Shown here: positions 43,083-56,900 of the stretch, one piece after another | Layout: every line of letters begins with the position of its first letter | Position numbering within the stretch: position 1 is the stretch's first letter | Assembly: GCF_027579695.1 (NCBI RefSeq) | Contig: NC_083592.1 | Span: 35,842,714 to 35,906,713 of the forward strand | Length of the DNA stretch: 64,000 nucleotides | Source: Neoarius graeffei | Taxonomy: Eukaryota; Chordata; Actinopteri; Siluriformes; Ariidae | Reading direction: 5' to 3' | Position numbers and translations under genes: made by a program | The notes under the pieces: generated by a model | Seen by the model: only the letters and a program-made list of their open reading frames with translations | Databases searched by the model: none | Told to the model about the DNA's origin: nothing

Positions 43083-43265
43083 GAGTCATGCAAGAAATTT
43101 TGGGCAGGTCCCAGAAGCCATTTCCTCTGCAGCGAATGGTAGGAAGGTGCCTCTGGATGAAGCCGTCCATACACTGGTATCTCACTAGCGAGTTGATTTC
43201 ATAGTGAGGCCGCAACTGCCCAAAGGTACGAGCGTTTGGTACCACAGGTGGCTGACTGCATGACA
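43083..43265 (-). CDS. vcan: vcan exon: sushi/CCP domain
   Basis: This 183-nt phase 1-1 exon encodes [35 protein letters not shown], then [18 protein letters not shown]. Four cysteines and the Trp before the last Cys are as expected for a complement-control-protein module. It forms part of the versican G3 domain, C-terminal to the lectin module. Its donor is ACTC|gtaagt. Confidence 0.97.
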
Positions 43266-43489
43266 CTATTAGCAGGAAAAACAGGAGGGAGAGAAACATT
43301 ATTAACAATGCTGCTGCCTAATTTATATTACCCTGTAAGGCAATATGCAGCACTAATCTGATTCATGTTCTAAGTGTAAACAACTTCTGGTTTGCACTGA
43401 CCTGTATATCACTGTATAAACAATCTGTTTATGTAGTGATCAAAAATAAAATAGAGGGTAACATGGGTTTCACTAATACTTAATTTCTA

Positions 43490-43654
<165 letters not shown>

Positions 43655-43685
43655 CTACAAGAGAAGGAAAAGAGTATGAGTATTC

Positions 43686-44060
43686 CACCCATCCATTATC
43701 TCTAGCCGCTTTATCCTGTTCTACAGGGTCGCAGCCAAGCTGGAGCCTATCCCAACTGACTACAGGCGAAAGGTGGGGTACACCCTGGACAAGTCGCCAG
43801 GTCATCACAGGGCTGACACATAGACATAAACAACCATTCACACTCACATTCACACCTACGGTCAATTTAGAGCTGCCAGTTAACCTAACCTGCATGTCTT
43901 TGGACTGTGGGGGAAACCGGAGCACCTGGAGGAAACCCACGCAGACACGGGGAGAGCATGCAAACTCCACACAGAAAAGCCCACACCAGCTGCTGGGCTC
44001 GAACCCAGGACTTTCTTGCTGTGAGGCGACAATGCTAACCACTACACCATCGTGCCGCCC
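43686..44060 (-). mobile_element. tRNA-derived SINE in the vcan lectin intron
   Basis: The GAGTATGA motif lies on both sides (43672-43679 and 44062-44069). The copy is slightly diverged. Confidence 0.9.
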
Positions 44061-44924
44061 CGAGTATGAATATTGTCAATCTAAATATCATAATTGGTTT
44101 GAATTCCTTCAATTATTTGCATTTAAGCAGGATGTACGGTATATTGCCGAAATGGAATGCTGGCACTGTGCTGTCATGTAAAAAAAAAAGAAGAAGAAGA
44201 AGAAAAAAAATAAGCAACTGATGTTTTGTTACTATTATGCGTAGACAGCAACAATAAATGCCTCCCATTTTCTCAGTGCACATAACGGTACTTGAGCTTG
44301 GTAAAGCAATGAAAATACATTTATCATATTAAAAAGCTTCATTTATGTCCCATCATCCCATATTAGTGAACAAGTCAAGTGTACTGTTCTGAAAACACCA
44401 TGGAGAATAAAATGATTATCATTATAGAAGTCGAGAACCATTTCATTCTTACATCATTTGAATTATGTCGTAATACACTTCGACCCCACATTGACTTATT
44501 CATCTCTCTTATGGTTCATTAGCTGTCACAAGAGTATTATCTGGAAGGTTATGAATAACTGATATCATAAACATTGTGAGGCACAAACAATGGCGCTATA
44601 AACCCTGTAATAGTACACAACAGAGACCACATGGTGGCGCTGTCTACTGCCACACTGGAACAGAACACAGTTGTGAACTTAACAGAAGCAATGTGCATTG
44701 CATACACACACACACACAAACACAGACCTCATTTTTATTGGCATAAAACAAACAAAACTGGAATTTCAGGAAATATACAGTATTTCAGAAACAATATAGG
44801 CAAAGACTAAAGCATGATGGCAGTATAAATAAGACTAATGCAAATTATAGCACATATGCAAAGGTTATTTAAAGTCCTGTACAGCACACAGAGTCTAAGA
44901 GGGACCACCAAACTATCATCTATT
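44061..44924 (-). other. vcan intron sequence, nothing firm recognised
   Basis: AT-rich intronic sequence with an (AC)n run near 44705. A loose CTCF-like word (CCACATGGTGGCGCT, 44629) is too weak to annotate. Confidence 0.6.
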
Positions 44925-45754
44925 ATTCTATCCACATTCACTGGACATGAGCAATCGCGCACTCTGATTGGCTACTTTACTATCAGGCTATCAGCTCATA
45001 TACTGTGAGTAGAGAAAAACAAAATGGCGGAGCGTGTTGCTGAACAAACCGAGGATGAAATAAAAACTCTATTCGAAAACAAAACTCCAAAAAATACAAA
45101 AAAGCAACAAAATGTTGAATGGAAGTATTTGATGGTTAGAACGTATCTTTTTATTATTTTTCAAGAATTATTATTATTATTATTATTATTATAATAGCAT
45201 TTTTCACAAATTGCTACTGTCATTTCACCAGTTTGGGGCGGCACGGTGGTGTAGTGGTTAGCGCTGTCGCCTCACAGCAAGAAGGTCCGGGTTCAAGCTC
45301 CGTGGCCGGCGAGGGCCTTTCTGTGCGGAGTATGCATGTTCTCCCCGTGTCCGCGTGGGTTTCCTCCAGGTGCTCCGGTTTCCCCCACAATCCAAAGACA
45401 TGCAGGTTAGGTTAACTGGTGACTCTAAATTGACCGTAGGTGTGAATGTGAGTGTGAATGGTTGTCTGTGTCTATGTGTCAGCCCTGTGATGACCTGGCG
45501 ACTTGTCCAGGGTGTACCCCGCCTTTCGCCCGTAGTCAGCTGGGATAGGCTCCAGCTTGCCTGCGACCCTGTAGAACAGGATAAAGCGGCTAGAGATAAT
45601 GAGATGAGATGAGATGAGATTTCACCAGTTTGTTTACATTCTAAGCGGAAATTATTTTGTTGGACGTTTTGTATAAAGTTTTTATTTATCAAATTTGCAA
45701 AAAATCTAAATAAAAATGCTCTGTTTCTCAAAATCCAGTGAATGTGGATAGAAT
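44925..45754 (+). mobile_element. TIR element with an N-terminal ORF fragment, SINE inside
   Basis: ATTCTATCCACATTCACTGG at 44925 is matched by its complement ending at 45754 (21 bp perfect). Downstream of the left end, ATG 45024 opens MAERVAEQTEDEIKTLFENK then TPKNTKKQQNVEWKYLM. This N-terminus is of the style found in fish proteins with Crypton-type (DUF3504) or ZMYM/QRICH1-like domains. No catalytic part follows. A SINE lies at 45235-45617. The superfamily is uncertain. Confidence 0.5.
45235..45617 (+). mobile_element. tRNA-derived SINE with target duplication, in the TIR element
   Basis: TTTCACCAGTTTG precedes and follows the copy (about 45223-45235 and 45620-45632). The tail is GATGAGATGAGAT. 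Confidence 0.94.
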
Positions 45755-45887
45755 AAAACGGTTCTTCCACTCAATCTTGTCATACATGGCTTATACGCAC
45801 CTCGTCGGCTATCAGCTCATGTACGACCCGATTTCGTGGAATAACTGAAATATCACTGAGATGAATTAAATTAATATGAAAGTAGGA

Positions 45888-46266
45888 GGGGGGCACGGTG
45901 GTGTAGTGGTTAGCGCTGTCGCCTCACAGCAAGAAAGTCCTGGGTTCGAGCCCCGTGGCCGGCGAGGGCCTTCCTGTGCGGAGTTTGCATGTTCTCCCCG
46001 TGTCCGCGTGGGTTTCCTCCGGGTGCTCCGGTTTCCCCCACAGTCCAAAGACATGCAGGTTAGGTTAACTGGTGACTCTAAATTGACCGTAGGTGTGAAT
46101 GTGAGTGTGAATGGTTGTCTGTGTCTATGTGTCAGCCCTGTGATGACCTGGTGACTTGTCCAGGGTGTACTCCGCCTTTCACCCGTAGTCAGCTGGGATA
46201 GGCTCCAGCTTGCCTGCGACCCTGTGGAACAGGATAAAGCGGCTAGAGATAATGAGATGAGATGAG
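45888..46266 (+). mobile_element. tRNA-derived SINE with 12-bp target duplication
   Basis: ATGAAAGTAGGA lies at 45876-45887 and 46267-46278. The body is full length and close to the other GAGAT-tail copies. Confidence 0.95.
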
Positions 46267-46278
46267 ATGAAAGTAGGA

Positions 46279-48040
46279 AACAGGAACCAGCTTAGTTTCA
46301 TATAGGACAGTGCTTCTTTGCAAAGGACAATACTTCTTTGCATACACACTATGTAAAAGTACACATCAGAGTCCACATGGGGGAGCTGTGCACCTCCTCA
46401 CTGCGAAATTCATGTAGATCTTGTGGGAAATGCAAACCAGAGATCCAGCAGAGCCAATGTGGATTCTAAACTGCTCACTGATCAGCTGTTCTCTGTGTTC
46501 TCCCACAACCAGGTGGCTATAGTTACCAAGAACTGAACCACACACAAAGCTACAAAATACAAGATGAAAAGTAGGATCATGCAGTATTTCCTGGGACAGC
46601 TATGGACTCTGTAACCCTTAACCAGTTTCCTTTCTCTCATTATTCCCCTCAAATAGCTCACTGTCCAAGAATGATGGGATTGGCTATGGTTCTCTTAAGG
46701 TTTGAGTAATTAAAACCAATCAGAGAAGATATACAGAAAATAAATGAACCTAACTGTACTTTTGGACTTCTTATTTTGTGCCCACGTCTTCCATGATATC
46801 TATGCAACTATGCAATACATGTCTTATAGTTATGCACCGTCATGCATGTGTCTGGGAAAATATTTCAAATGGATACATACCGTACAGCTTATGCTGGTCT
46901 TCATATAATTATTCACACAAACTTCCATCCCGTTTTTTTTTTTTTTTAACTTGTCCACTTATCCAACAATAACAAACACTATGTGACCACTATGATCCAC
47001 TTTGGCTGAGCAGCTGGGCAGTGCTTTTCTCTAGTGTGTTTCAGCTGGACCATATGGAATGAGGCCCATCTGTGTGTGTCCTGCTCACGCCTGCCACCTT
47101 TCCACAAAATTCTTGATTACAACTAGTCCTTCAAAGCAGCATGGAACAATTTGCTACACGTCCTCTATTACCCCAATCCAACTCCACAGGCTACCCACTG
47201 CTTCCTGCAGACATTTAGTAATGCCACAGTCAAACCATTAGGACAAACTTAATGACATCCTAATTCCTACAAATGATCATGTAGCCTATCAACTTTCCTT
47301 TCTCTTCTCGTGTATATACATGCACACCATATATGAGGACCACTCACAAACATCGGCATTTAAGAGTACACCAATAACTGCATACAACCCCCATGACAAC
47401 ACACATTTATAGCGCCCCTGGGCTGTGTCCTTCACTTATGTCGTCCCAGGTGTTGCCCATCTGTATGGCTGGTTCCTGTCTATTTCCTGAGGAGAGTCCA
47501 CACCTGTAAGCTTGTGGCCCCTGTTTCATTCACAGGTATATTTTAATTTCTCAGCTGGAAGGGAATCTTTCTACGACCACACTGCTTATCTCCTGCCCCC
47601 CAAGGTTTCTCTCTTTTCCCCAGTTCCAGGATACATGTTATGTCTTTGAAGTGATAGTCCAATCAGCACCAAATGACCCAAACCAGTAATTAGCCATTTT
47701 CCAGCCTGCTGCAAGAATACCACTGAAAGCAATGGAGGAAGTTCCTTCAACACCTCCCCCACACACACCTCTATACGAGCACATAGTTAAACAAATAAAA
47801 AAATAATAATAAAATAAACACATAATTTAAATTCAAGTTAAAAATCAGGAATCTTTCCCAAAACTTCAGTTATCTCCAGTTATCATAAGAACTAACTTTA
47901 GAACTAAATACCTATAATATCTAAAGGAAACCATCTAAATTCTCCAAGTACGTTTATTTATTTTATCAGGATTGTTTTTTGACTTTATACTGTATGCCCT
48001 CTGACAAGAGGAATCCATAAATTACTCTCAACTCTCTTAC
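46279..48040 (-). other. vcan intron, no recognised repeats
   Basis: No coding exon or transposon is recognised. Short open frames have no supporting splice sites or similarity. Confidence 0.65.
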
Positions 48041-48123
48041 CAAAATACGCCCATCTGTCCACCGGAAATCGCTTTCAAACATCTTATCGTTCAATCCGAT
48101 CCACTGGTAGTCATGGCCAAGGC
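48041..48123 (-). CDS. vcan: vcan exon: C-type lectin domain, part 2
   Basis: This 83-nt exon runs from acceptor ttccttgcag to donor TTTTG|gtaaga, phase 1 in and phase 0 out. It encodes [20 protein letters not shown] and WTDGRIL, the central WIGLND and W-x-DG blocks of the lectin fold. It is too short to stand out as an open frame but is unmistakable by similarity and phase. Confidence 0.97.
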
Positions 48124-49041
48124 CTGCAAGGAAAAAAGAACATACGCTGATTAATTATTTTGCCGTATTAGGCATGCCTGGTCAGTCTTTAGAAATAAGG
48201 GAAATTTTTATTAGTTGACACATCTCACTTCCTGTTTCTCACGCCTGAGATATCTATTCCTCAGTCCTCTGTTCAGTAACCAGAATGATCTATCTTGGCT
48301 ATATAATCAAACAATACCTTCAATATTTCCACTACTCCTACTGTCTGGGTATTTAAAGCCATGATATACTAAGGATATGTGTATTTTTGCCACCTTAGAT
48401 AAATCATATCACTTAAAATGGAAATATTTAATTCTGGCATTTAAAACATTTAAAAGATATGAAATTGTATTGTTTGACTTGTATGCACATTCCTTTTTCA
48501 GGGTTCCCGGTCCAAGTCAAATGTCAAGTTCCCTGACTTTTCCTGACTAAAAAGCTGAATTTCCATGACCAATAATGAACAGAAAAACAGACTGCCTTTA
48601 TGCTGAGCAGACAAAAACCAGCCACAGTATTTTAAACCCATCAATTTGCGAGCTTTATTTACTAATTCGCAGATGTTTTCAGGATAAAAATTAGGTTTCA
48701 CTCCTTAAACCTAGTGAAATAGTGCATGGAAAATATTGCCATTTTGCCAAAATGACAACTAAAATTTAAACATGATACAAACAAAATTCCCTGATATTCC
48801 ATGACTTGGCCCAAAATATGATCAAATCCCCTGACTTTCCATGTCTGGAATAGACTTTTTAAAATTCCATGATATTCCAGAAATTCCATGACCCATAGGA
48901 ACCCTTCTTATTTATCATTCTCTACTGACTATTCATAATCATTTATATTTACCTATTAGTGGTAGGAGTATTACATATGGGCAAAACTGACAGAATGAAT
49001 TTTGGAGAGTCTTAAAAGTAAATTAGAGCCTCCACACTTAC
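48124..49041 (-). other. vcan intron between lectin exons 1 and 2, with a MITE
   Basis: It contains the repeat at 48500-48905 and otherwise no recognised feature. Confidence 0.65.
48500..48905. repeat. MITE-like repeat with AGGGTTCC ends
   Basis: AGGGTTCCCGG at the left and GGAACCCT at the right are inverted. The interior repeats TTCCATGAC and CCCTGACTTTCCATG, a pattern seen in many fish genomes. It is non-coding. Confidence 0.5.
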
Positions 49042-49200
49042 GGTTGACAAACTGCTGTTCTTCATGGGACAGAATACTACTAAGGTGACCACCCAGAATA
49101 CGACATTCACGCTCTGCTACCTCCCAGGTACACCTGTGAGGGAAATACCTGTAGCAATGACCTTGAAACTTATGCCATCCATAACTGCATGTTTCTGTGT
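49042..49200 (-). CDS. vcan: vcan exon: C-type lectin domain, part 1
   Basis: This 159-nt phase 1-1 exon follows acceptor ctctttgcag. It encodes [40 protein letters not shown] and [12 protein letters not shown]. The first Cys pair and the [13 protein letters not shown] start are the standard beginning of the lectican lectin module. It joins to the 48041 exon as N-R-L-G-H-D. Confidence 0.98.
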
Positions 49201-50466
49201 CTGCAAAGAGAAATGCAAAAAGAAAAAAAATGCACCACCATAAGTCTGACAGAAAGACTTGATGTAGACAGTATTGCTTTTAACTTGCATTTATTTAAAA
49301 CCTGTCAAGAGTAGTGAATGCAAGGATATAACTTTGAGCAAATTGGTACTATAAATCTGACTTTCATGTACTAAATTTTTAACCTTTATTGCTCTTCCTG
49401 AGGGCTTGTGATTTTATCTGCCTTTCATTCTTGTGTTACATGACACACCACTACACTAACTCAGATCTGTAAGAGCAAGTTAAGCACTTATGTTTTAACT
49501 GCAGCTGGAAGAAATGTTTTGTTCCAAAAGGCCTATTCACTTAAATTATTGGTTCATTTTTGCTTGAAGATATTATGCGACACTGGTAAACAATATCTTA
49601 AACATTTTAAATGCTCAAGAGGCCGCTTTCCTTTGCTATCTTCGTGTACAGCGTTTCTACAGAGACAGATGTTCAAAACATTGCACCAAGTGAGTCATGA
49701 ATATAAACTATGACCATGTCTTTTTTCACTTTTTTTTTTTTCACATTTGCAAATGAGCCATAGGCAATAAATCATTGTGGATGTTTCTGGACCAGCCCTG
49801 GGCTGCACTGTTTCCTAACTTATTTGAAATGGCATGGATTTACCCTGGCAGAAACACTAATGACTAGCAGTTAATCATTGAAATGGCCTTTTAAAGAAAG
49901 ATGCTGAAGGAGAACCCGTGAATTGCTGCAATTTTAATTTGCCAATGTTTGCAATAACGTGCATGATAATTATTAAGAATTTTTAAAGGCATATTGAAGT
50001 GTTATCTAACAGTGAATTCTAGTTTGATAAACTAATTAACTACATTCACAACAGGTATCCTAAATATCTGCTTTCATTGAGGATAATCATTTCTAGCTGT
50101 GCCAATTCATCTATCTTGGATTTAACTCTGGTCCATTTCTGGATTTTAAGAAGCCTAAAAATCATAACTAGCTGCATGGAAGCATTTGGACACCAATAAT
50201 GAATCAGCCATGTATAATTTCAGCACCCAGGGCGCGTTACATGGACTGTTAATATAACATTGTCTGAAACTGGAGCCCCAAAGGTGATCAAAATCTATGT
50301 ACTATTGTTCTTCTCTAGCACTTTTATACCACTATGGTATTCTTTATTAGTTATAATTGAATAAGCCCTAAAAAAATTTGAGTCTTCATAGATGACTTCA
50401 GCAACTGCGTGTTATAATCAAGTTTCCTGTGTGTGAATTAACATTACCAAAGAATTCTATCCTTAC
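49201..50466 (-). other. vcan intron between EGF 2 and the lectin domain
   Basis: No repeat or coding feature is recognised, apart from short T-rich tracts. Confidence 0.65.
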
Positions 50467-50580
50467 CTTCCTCACAGAGAGATCCTCTGTAGCTTGGTAG
50501 ACATACACAAGTAAAAAAGTTAATCCCATCTATACAGGTACCCCCATTACGACATGGGTTGAGGTGGCACTCATCAATAT
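50467..50580 (-). CDS. vcan: vcan exon: EGF-like domain 2, calcium-binding type
   Basis: A phase 1-1 exon of 114 nt (38 codons). It starts [16 protein letters not shown] and goes on [21 protein letters not shown]. The DIDEC start and the C-x-D-x4-F-x-C pattern (Asp beta-hydroxylation consensus) mark a calcium-binding EGF module. It follows EGF 1 and precedes the lectin domain, as in all versicans. Confidence 0.98.
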
Positions 50581-50703
50581 CTAAATAACGATTACATGAA
50601 TCAGCCATGATTTACATGATTGTCATTCAGGGGAAAAATCATTTAATAATAATACATTACCATGCATTTCTTAACAAGTAAATTATTGCATATTCATGGA
50701 TAC

Positions 50704-50817
50704 CTATTTCACAATGGTCACCAGTGAATCCAGGTAGGCAGCTGCAAATTTGGACATTACCCCTTTTCAAACATGTGCCACCATTCATACATCCACTATC
50801 AGAACAGGAATGGTCAC
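50704..50817 (-). CDS. vcan: vcan exon: EGF-like domain 1
   Basis: A phase 1-1 exon of 114 nt encoding HSCSDSGCMNGGTCLKRGN, VQICSCLPGFTGDHCE. Six cysteines are in EGF spacing. It is spliced directly to the end of the GAG exon (GCA-G|gtatga). Confidence 0.98.
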
Positions 50818-50941
50818 CTGTAGTTCAAAAAGAGAGAATGCACACAGCAATGGTTAGACGGTGCCATATGAAGTAATAGCACATAAGCATATGGATGATC
50901 TGAGAAATACTGATAATGTGGTCTTCAAAACAATGTCATAC

Positions 50942-53900
50942 CTGCAATATCATATGTTTCTCCAATAACTGTGTATCCTAGCTCCATGTCCAGTCTTGGT
51001 CTCTGTGATCCATTTGGTGCCTCTGGATTAGAGGCTGAGATCTCAACCAGTATGGCGTCATTAGAAATATCTTTTGAAGAAGCTGAACGTACTTGAAATC
51101 CATCAGCTGATGATGTGGGGTTGTCTGTACTCTGCAGAATTCCAGTTTCAATTTCCTCAGTTTGAGTAACTGTCTCTTGTACCTCGGACACATTTTCCTC
51201 ATCTACAGATCCAGTGATTGAATCATAAGACTGTAGCATTGGTGATGCTGGTGATGTCTCGTCAGATGATGGTATAACAGTTGTTACCTCTTTGTTGATG
51301 GTTTCAGAAGTAAAATGCTCCACAGGCGACACAGTGAATAACCTCTGAAAAGTATTTTTGTCTGAAATGCCTGGCCATTCAGTGCTGTCAATGGATGCCT
51401 TACTCTCATATACATGAGTGCTTTCAAGGGGTGTCTCACTCTCAGGCTTTGAGAGAGTCTCAGAATCAATCAAATCTGGTTTGCGTTCTAATAAAGAAGG
51501 TTCAGATGTGGCATCACTATCCAGTGTCACATCAGGGTCTGGCTTCATTATTGGTATCTCTTGAGTCGACTGCATACCTTGCTTTGTGGTTTGGGTATAC
51601 TGAGTATACTTGCTAATTTCTGATGGAGACATAGATACCATGGGAATAGATGTTGTTGTTGACAAATCTTCTGCTGCTGAGGTGCCTTCAGTAGGCTGGG
51701 ATGTTAGTGTCATTTCCAACACTGCTTCTGGGTGGAATGATGTGAGTATTGGGGGTGCGTAGGTTGTACTATCAGTTTCTTTAGATAGTGATACCAATGC
51801 ATCTGAAGGAGTAGTGGAAAAAACTCTGTGATCTGTTGACACTTTAAAAGAGGCAGCTGTTGACTCATCAGTGAAGAGTTCAGAAATCACATCACGTGAG
51901 CTTTCCTCTGAAAATAATGGGCTTGATGTCTTTCCTCTGGTTGAATCATATAATGCCATCTCTGAACTTTTTGGTAGTGTCTCTGTTGTCACCTTATTGT
52001 TTGCATCAACTCGTTCTTTCTGCACTATTTCCGTTACCTCATATTTGGTGGTTGGTTGTACTGTGATGTCAGATTGTGTAGTAGTTCTAACACTGGTATC
52101 ACTCTCAAGCTCCATGTTCGATTGTGTGGTGGCCTCAATCTCAATTTCAGATACACCAATAGGAATCAAATCTGGTTTGCCTTCTACAAGGGGATTGGTG
52201 GTGCTCTCATAGTTCAACACCCCAACAATGTCTGAATCAAGAATAGTGCCTGGAATCTGTGTAGTCTCTGCTACTGATTCAAAAACAGATGTGCCTGCTG
52301 GCTGTACACTTTGGATAGTTGGTGATGACATTTCTGAAGAAGCCTCAGTTGAAACTTGCTCTTCTGCTGGCAGCACCTTATTAGGCTGCATAGTTTCTGA
52401 ATGACTGTTGTTTTTTAAAATGTCTAAAATAGGTGCAAAGGATGACTGAAAGAACCGTACAGTACTACTGAAGAATGAGTCAGTAGGTGCTGCTGTAGCA
52501 GACCTCTCTGTAATAGAAGATGTACTACCTGTTTCTGACTCATCAACATAAGGGAACGATGATCTTGGTTCAACATGTTCTGTAGCCTGTGCCATAGCCT
52601 GTGAAACTACTGTGGTTGTTTTATGAGCAGATGTAGTCTCAATGATATCTGATCCACTCGTAAGTTCTGGTATGAGGCCTGAGCCTTCCTCTGTACCACT
52701 TCCCTGGGATGCTAAAATAGACTCTGATTCTTTATAGTTGGTGGTCTTCTCTGCATTATATCCAGAGGTTGCAGATACAGTTCCATGTAAAGCAGAATTA
52801 GCATCTGCTGTTAAGGTTGTGGGTGAGCTTGTATCTGTAGATATAGTGACATCTGATGTTGAAGTTTGCACTTCAGGATCTTCTACAGAGACACTATCTC
52901 CTGAGGAATTGTCAATCTCTGTGTCAAGAGACATCAAAATAGAATGTGATGTCTTGGGCATTGCTTGTGTAGCTCTAAATTCAGAATGTGATGTGGTGGA
53001 GGTCACATGTAAGATGGTTTTAGGTTGACTGGTGGTTGTATGGCTGGGTTTAGTGATGTGACTGTGCTCACTGGTAGTGTAGACAGAATCAGTGGTGGTA
53101 AATAGAGGCTGATTTGCACTGGAGGTAATATGCGAGGTGGTCTGACTCGGATGGGATTTTCCAGTGTTGTAATGCGTTGTACTATGAGTGGAATACAGGG
53201 TTGACTGAGCAGCATGCGTGGACTTGGATAAGTGTGGAGTCATCTTGGAAGGAGCCACAGTTTGAACAATAAATCTTTCATCAAGAATATCGACAGAAAA
53301 TGTTGGTTTTGTTTCTGGTTCCTCAGCTTTTTCAGAGCTGCTTAAATCTACAACTTTAGCCGTTGGCCCTTCCAAGGTTGATTGAGTAGACAGGTGTAAA
53401 TCTGAGGATGGTAACACAGGACTGTCTACCCCAGAACCTTCTGGTTCCTCTGTCAGTATGCTCGAGGATCGAGGTGTCATGGTGATAGCTGTTATACCAG
53501 CTGCTTCCTCTGTGATGATTGTGGAGGCAAAATGTGATGAGGGTTCCAACACTGAAACAGTATCTGCATCAATGATCGTATCATTTTTGGTAATAAATTC
53601 TGTTTTGGTGCTTTGGTCTCTCATGCTGTCTGTAACTGTTGAGAAAAATTCATCTTCATCTTTTATCTCTTCTGTGAATATGATAACAGGACTTGTAATT
53701 GATTTGGTATCATGGATCCTTGTGGTAATTTTGCTAGATCTGATCTCACTACTAGAGGGGACAACTGTTGTAACTTCTTTATCTGTACCATCTTGGTATA
53801 TGACAGAGGGAATTGGAGTAGTCACATCTGTGTTTGTCACCACTGACCCAGGTGAGGTTTGGACACTAACATCATCCACAAGTGTAGTATATGAACTCTC

Positions 53901-56900
53901 TGTAGGCAAACTAGTGGTTAGGGAATCTTGTGTAGAAATTTCTAAATTGTTTTCTGTATTCTGAGTTTCAGTAAACTTTGTTGAACTGTCAGACAACTGA
54001 ACTTTTGATGTGGCACTTTCCATAGTTGCTTCTACAGGGACACTTGTAGATTTTTGCAATTCACTAGTGGTAGTAACTAATATTTCATCCCCAGAACCTC
54101 CATCCTCTGTAAAAGGTTTTAGTGTCCCTTTGTCAACATCTGTTTTTGAGACTACAGAATCAATGTGAAAATGCCTTGATGTCAGATGGATTGAATCTGT
54201 TCCTAGAGTCACTGGCACATTTGTTACAGTTGACTGTTTGCCCAAACCATCTTCATTTGTTAAGCGAACTGAATCTGTGAAAGTTGAAGTGAAAACAACC
54301 GATGGCAGGTCTTTGATAGTTGTGTGTATTGATGCTTTTGTTTTTTCTGTTGTTATATCCATTGATGAAGCTTGTGAAGGATCATGAGACTCAATAAAAG
54401 CACCAGAACTATCATCTTCAGTGCTTCCATTTTCAGATACAGTATCCTCCATATCACCACTACCAGTATCCAAAGGTACAGCCATAGTCTCTGTTTCTAT
54501 TGGGCTAGACATTGTTGAAGTAGTTTCAGATTTGAACAATGCATACTTAGTGGATGTCTCAACACTTAGGTGATCTAGTGTGGTCTTATTCTCACTGGTT
54601 TCAGCCTCATCTGTTTTCATAGAAAAGATTGTATTTATTTCAGTTGTTGGCATTTCTGATCCTTCAACCTGGTCCAAGTCTTGATTATCTACTGTCCCCT
54701 CATATTTGATCCCTGGAAATGATGTCATTGTTACATGTTCCATTGTCGGACCGACAGAAAGTGAAGATGACTCAACAACAGTGGCTATTAGATCACCAGA
54801 ACCATCATCATCAGTTCCTTCAGTTTCAATAGTAGTGTCATCTGTGTCACCACTACCAGACTCCGAAGAAGAAGGCATTGAACCTGTTTGTGCTGGGCTT
54901 GAAGGACTTTGAGAAGTAGATAGTGATGTTAACTTTGTGGAAGGTGTAGCTGTTTCAACATCTGTGTAATCTAATGTGCTCTTTGGGTAACTAATTTCTG
55001 CCTCATCTGTTCTCACAGAATATTCTTTACTTGCTTCAGTTGTTTCTGACATATTGTCAGCAGATCCTTCAACTATGGAAGACTCTTGATCTGTGCTTGA
55101 GACCCTGAATTCTTCCACGTCAATAGCAGTTGATGCTAAATATGTGTCATTATGCGTACTCTCTAAGTGAGATACATGCAATGTACTTGATGGAAAGTGG
55201 TCAGCAGTTGCAGATGAACTGCTAGTAGTGGTGAATCTCTCACTAACACCAGATGTTGCAATAGAAGTTGGTGAGGTGGCAGATACATTGTTAAGGATGT
55301 CTTCATTCTGGTCTGTAGAACCATCACCAACTGTAAAGGCAAGGATTGTATCCGTCACTGTTGAGTGGGCGAAATCCAATGATCCCTCCACAACACTGGG
55401 GTGTACTGGCAACTCTGTTCCCATAACTGCTTCTGATTTTGTTGTTAATACATCCTTTGCAGATGGAACTTGTGAAGGATGAGTGAACTCAACAAGTGTA
55501 TTAAATAAATCACCAGAAACACCATCATCAAACTCTCCACTTTCTTCACCAGAACCCTCTGCCTGTGGTATTTCTTGGGTTGGAGCTGAAGTGATATATA
55601 ACTCTTTAAAAACTGTATTTGAGATTTGAACCCCTGAGGTTTCTACATACCTAGTATTGAAAGGCGACTCTGTTTTGTTATTACTAGTTCCAACCAATGT
55701 GTCAGTTATGTTTTGGTTGAATTCAGCAGTCTCTGGTGTTGTTCCTATCTCTCTTGAGCTGGACTCTGTTGAGATTGATTGTGTATGGTCAACTGTAAAA
55801 ATTCTTGTGGTAGTAGTAGAAATACTTTCTTTTGCTTTGCTCTGTGTTGTTGTTCTTGTTGTCATGTCCTGGTCATCTGTGCCTCTACTGTGCACTTGCA
55901 TATAAGGGATTGTACTCAACTTATCGGTAATGCTCTCACCAGAAAAGTCATCCTCTGGTGCAGAATGTAATAAAATTGAGGTGGCATCAGTACTTTGTAT
56001 GGTTGATGATGGCTTTTCAGGCTCTGCTCCCTTTGTGTGATGTGTTTCCACTTTTACTGCTGTTTTATCTGTCAAGGGTAATGCAGGAATTAGTGTGGCT
56101 GTATGATTTGTAATCATCGTAGTTGCTGCTATAGTAGTTTCTTGCTCTTGGGTAAGTTCATGTGTAGAGGGGACTGTAGCTGGAATACTGTATGCAATGG
56201 CTGAGCTCTCTGATGTCCTCTCCAATAATGTGCCCTCTGAGTGAGGTAACAGTGTACCATCCCACACTGGTATTGCAGACGTGAAATCATCTCTGTTAGT
56301 AGTTGTAGTGCTTGTGGTGAATGTATCAGTTAGTTGATTACCTGACCCTTCTGTCTCTGGGAAGAGCAATAGTGACTCTGATTTTGTACTTGGCAAACCT
56401 GGGCTTATGGACTCAACACTAAATTTATCAGTTGTTTTCTTTTCTGAGTTATCTGTTGAGAAGACCATTTCAGAGGCATCAATAATAGGTACTTCAGATG
56501 ACTCTGATGGCACTGTTGTTGCTATCATCCTTCCTGCTGGGCTGTCAGGACTCGGGTCACCTGCGTCTTCCTCTGACATCACACTTGGAACTGTGGTAGT
56601 GAAGGGTTCTTGTATGACTTCTTCAGAAATACTGCTTAACTGCACTGGTTCTGCTGTTGACTCCATAGCAACGTAGCTACTTGAAAAGGCTGAGGGAGAA
56701 ACAGTAGCCTGATTTGCTTCCATTCCCTCTGAAACAGTGTTCACTTTTATTGTTGTATCAACTCTCTGAACTGTATAAACAGCTGTCATGGTAATATTTT
56801 GTTCAGAACGGGTTGTATTATGTAATGGAAAAGCTGTTGGAAATTCTGTGGCCGACATTACATGCGATTGATCTCCTGAGCCATCAGCTTCAGAAAATGG

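Noticed and set aside
44625..44650. CTCF site (CCACATGGTGGCGCT)
   Set aside because: Three mismatches to the core motif; insufficient without binding data.
53458..53964. Plus-strand frames of up to 168 residues inside the vcan GAG exon
   Set aside because: Shadows caused by the long Ser/Thr-rich coding sequence on the opposite strand.
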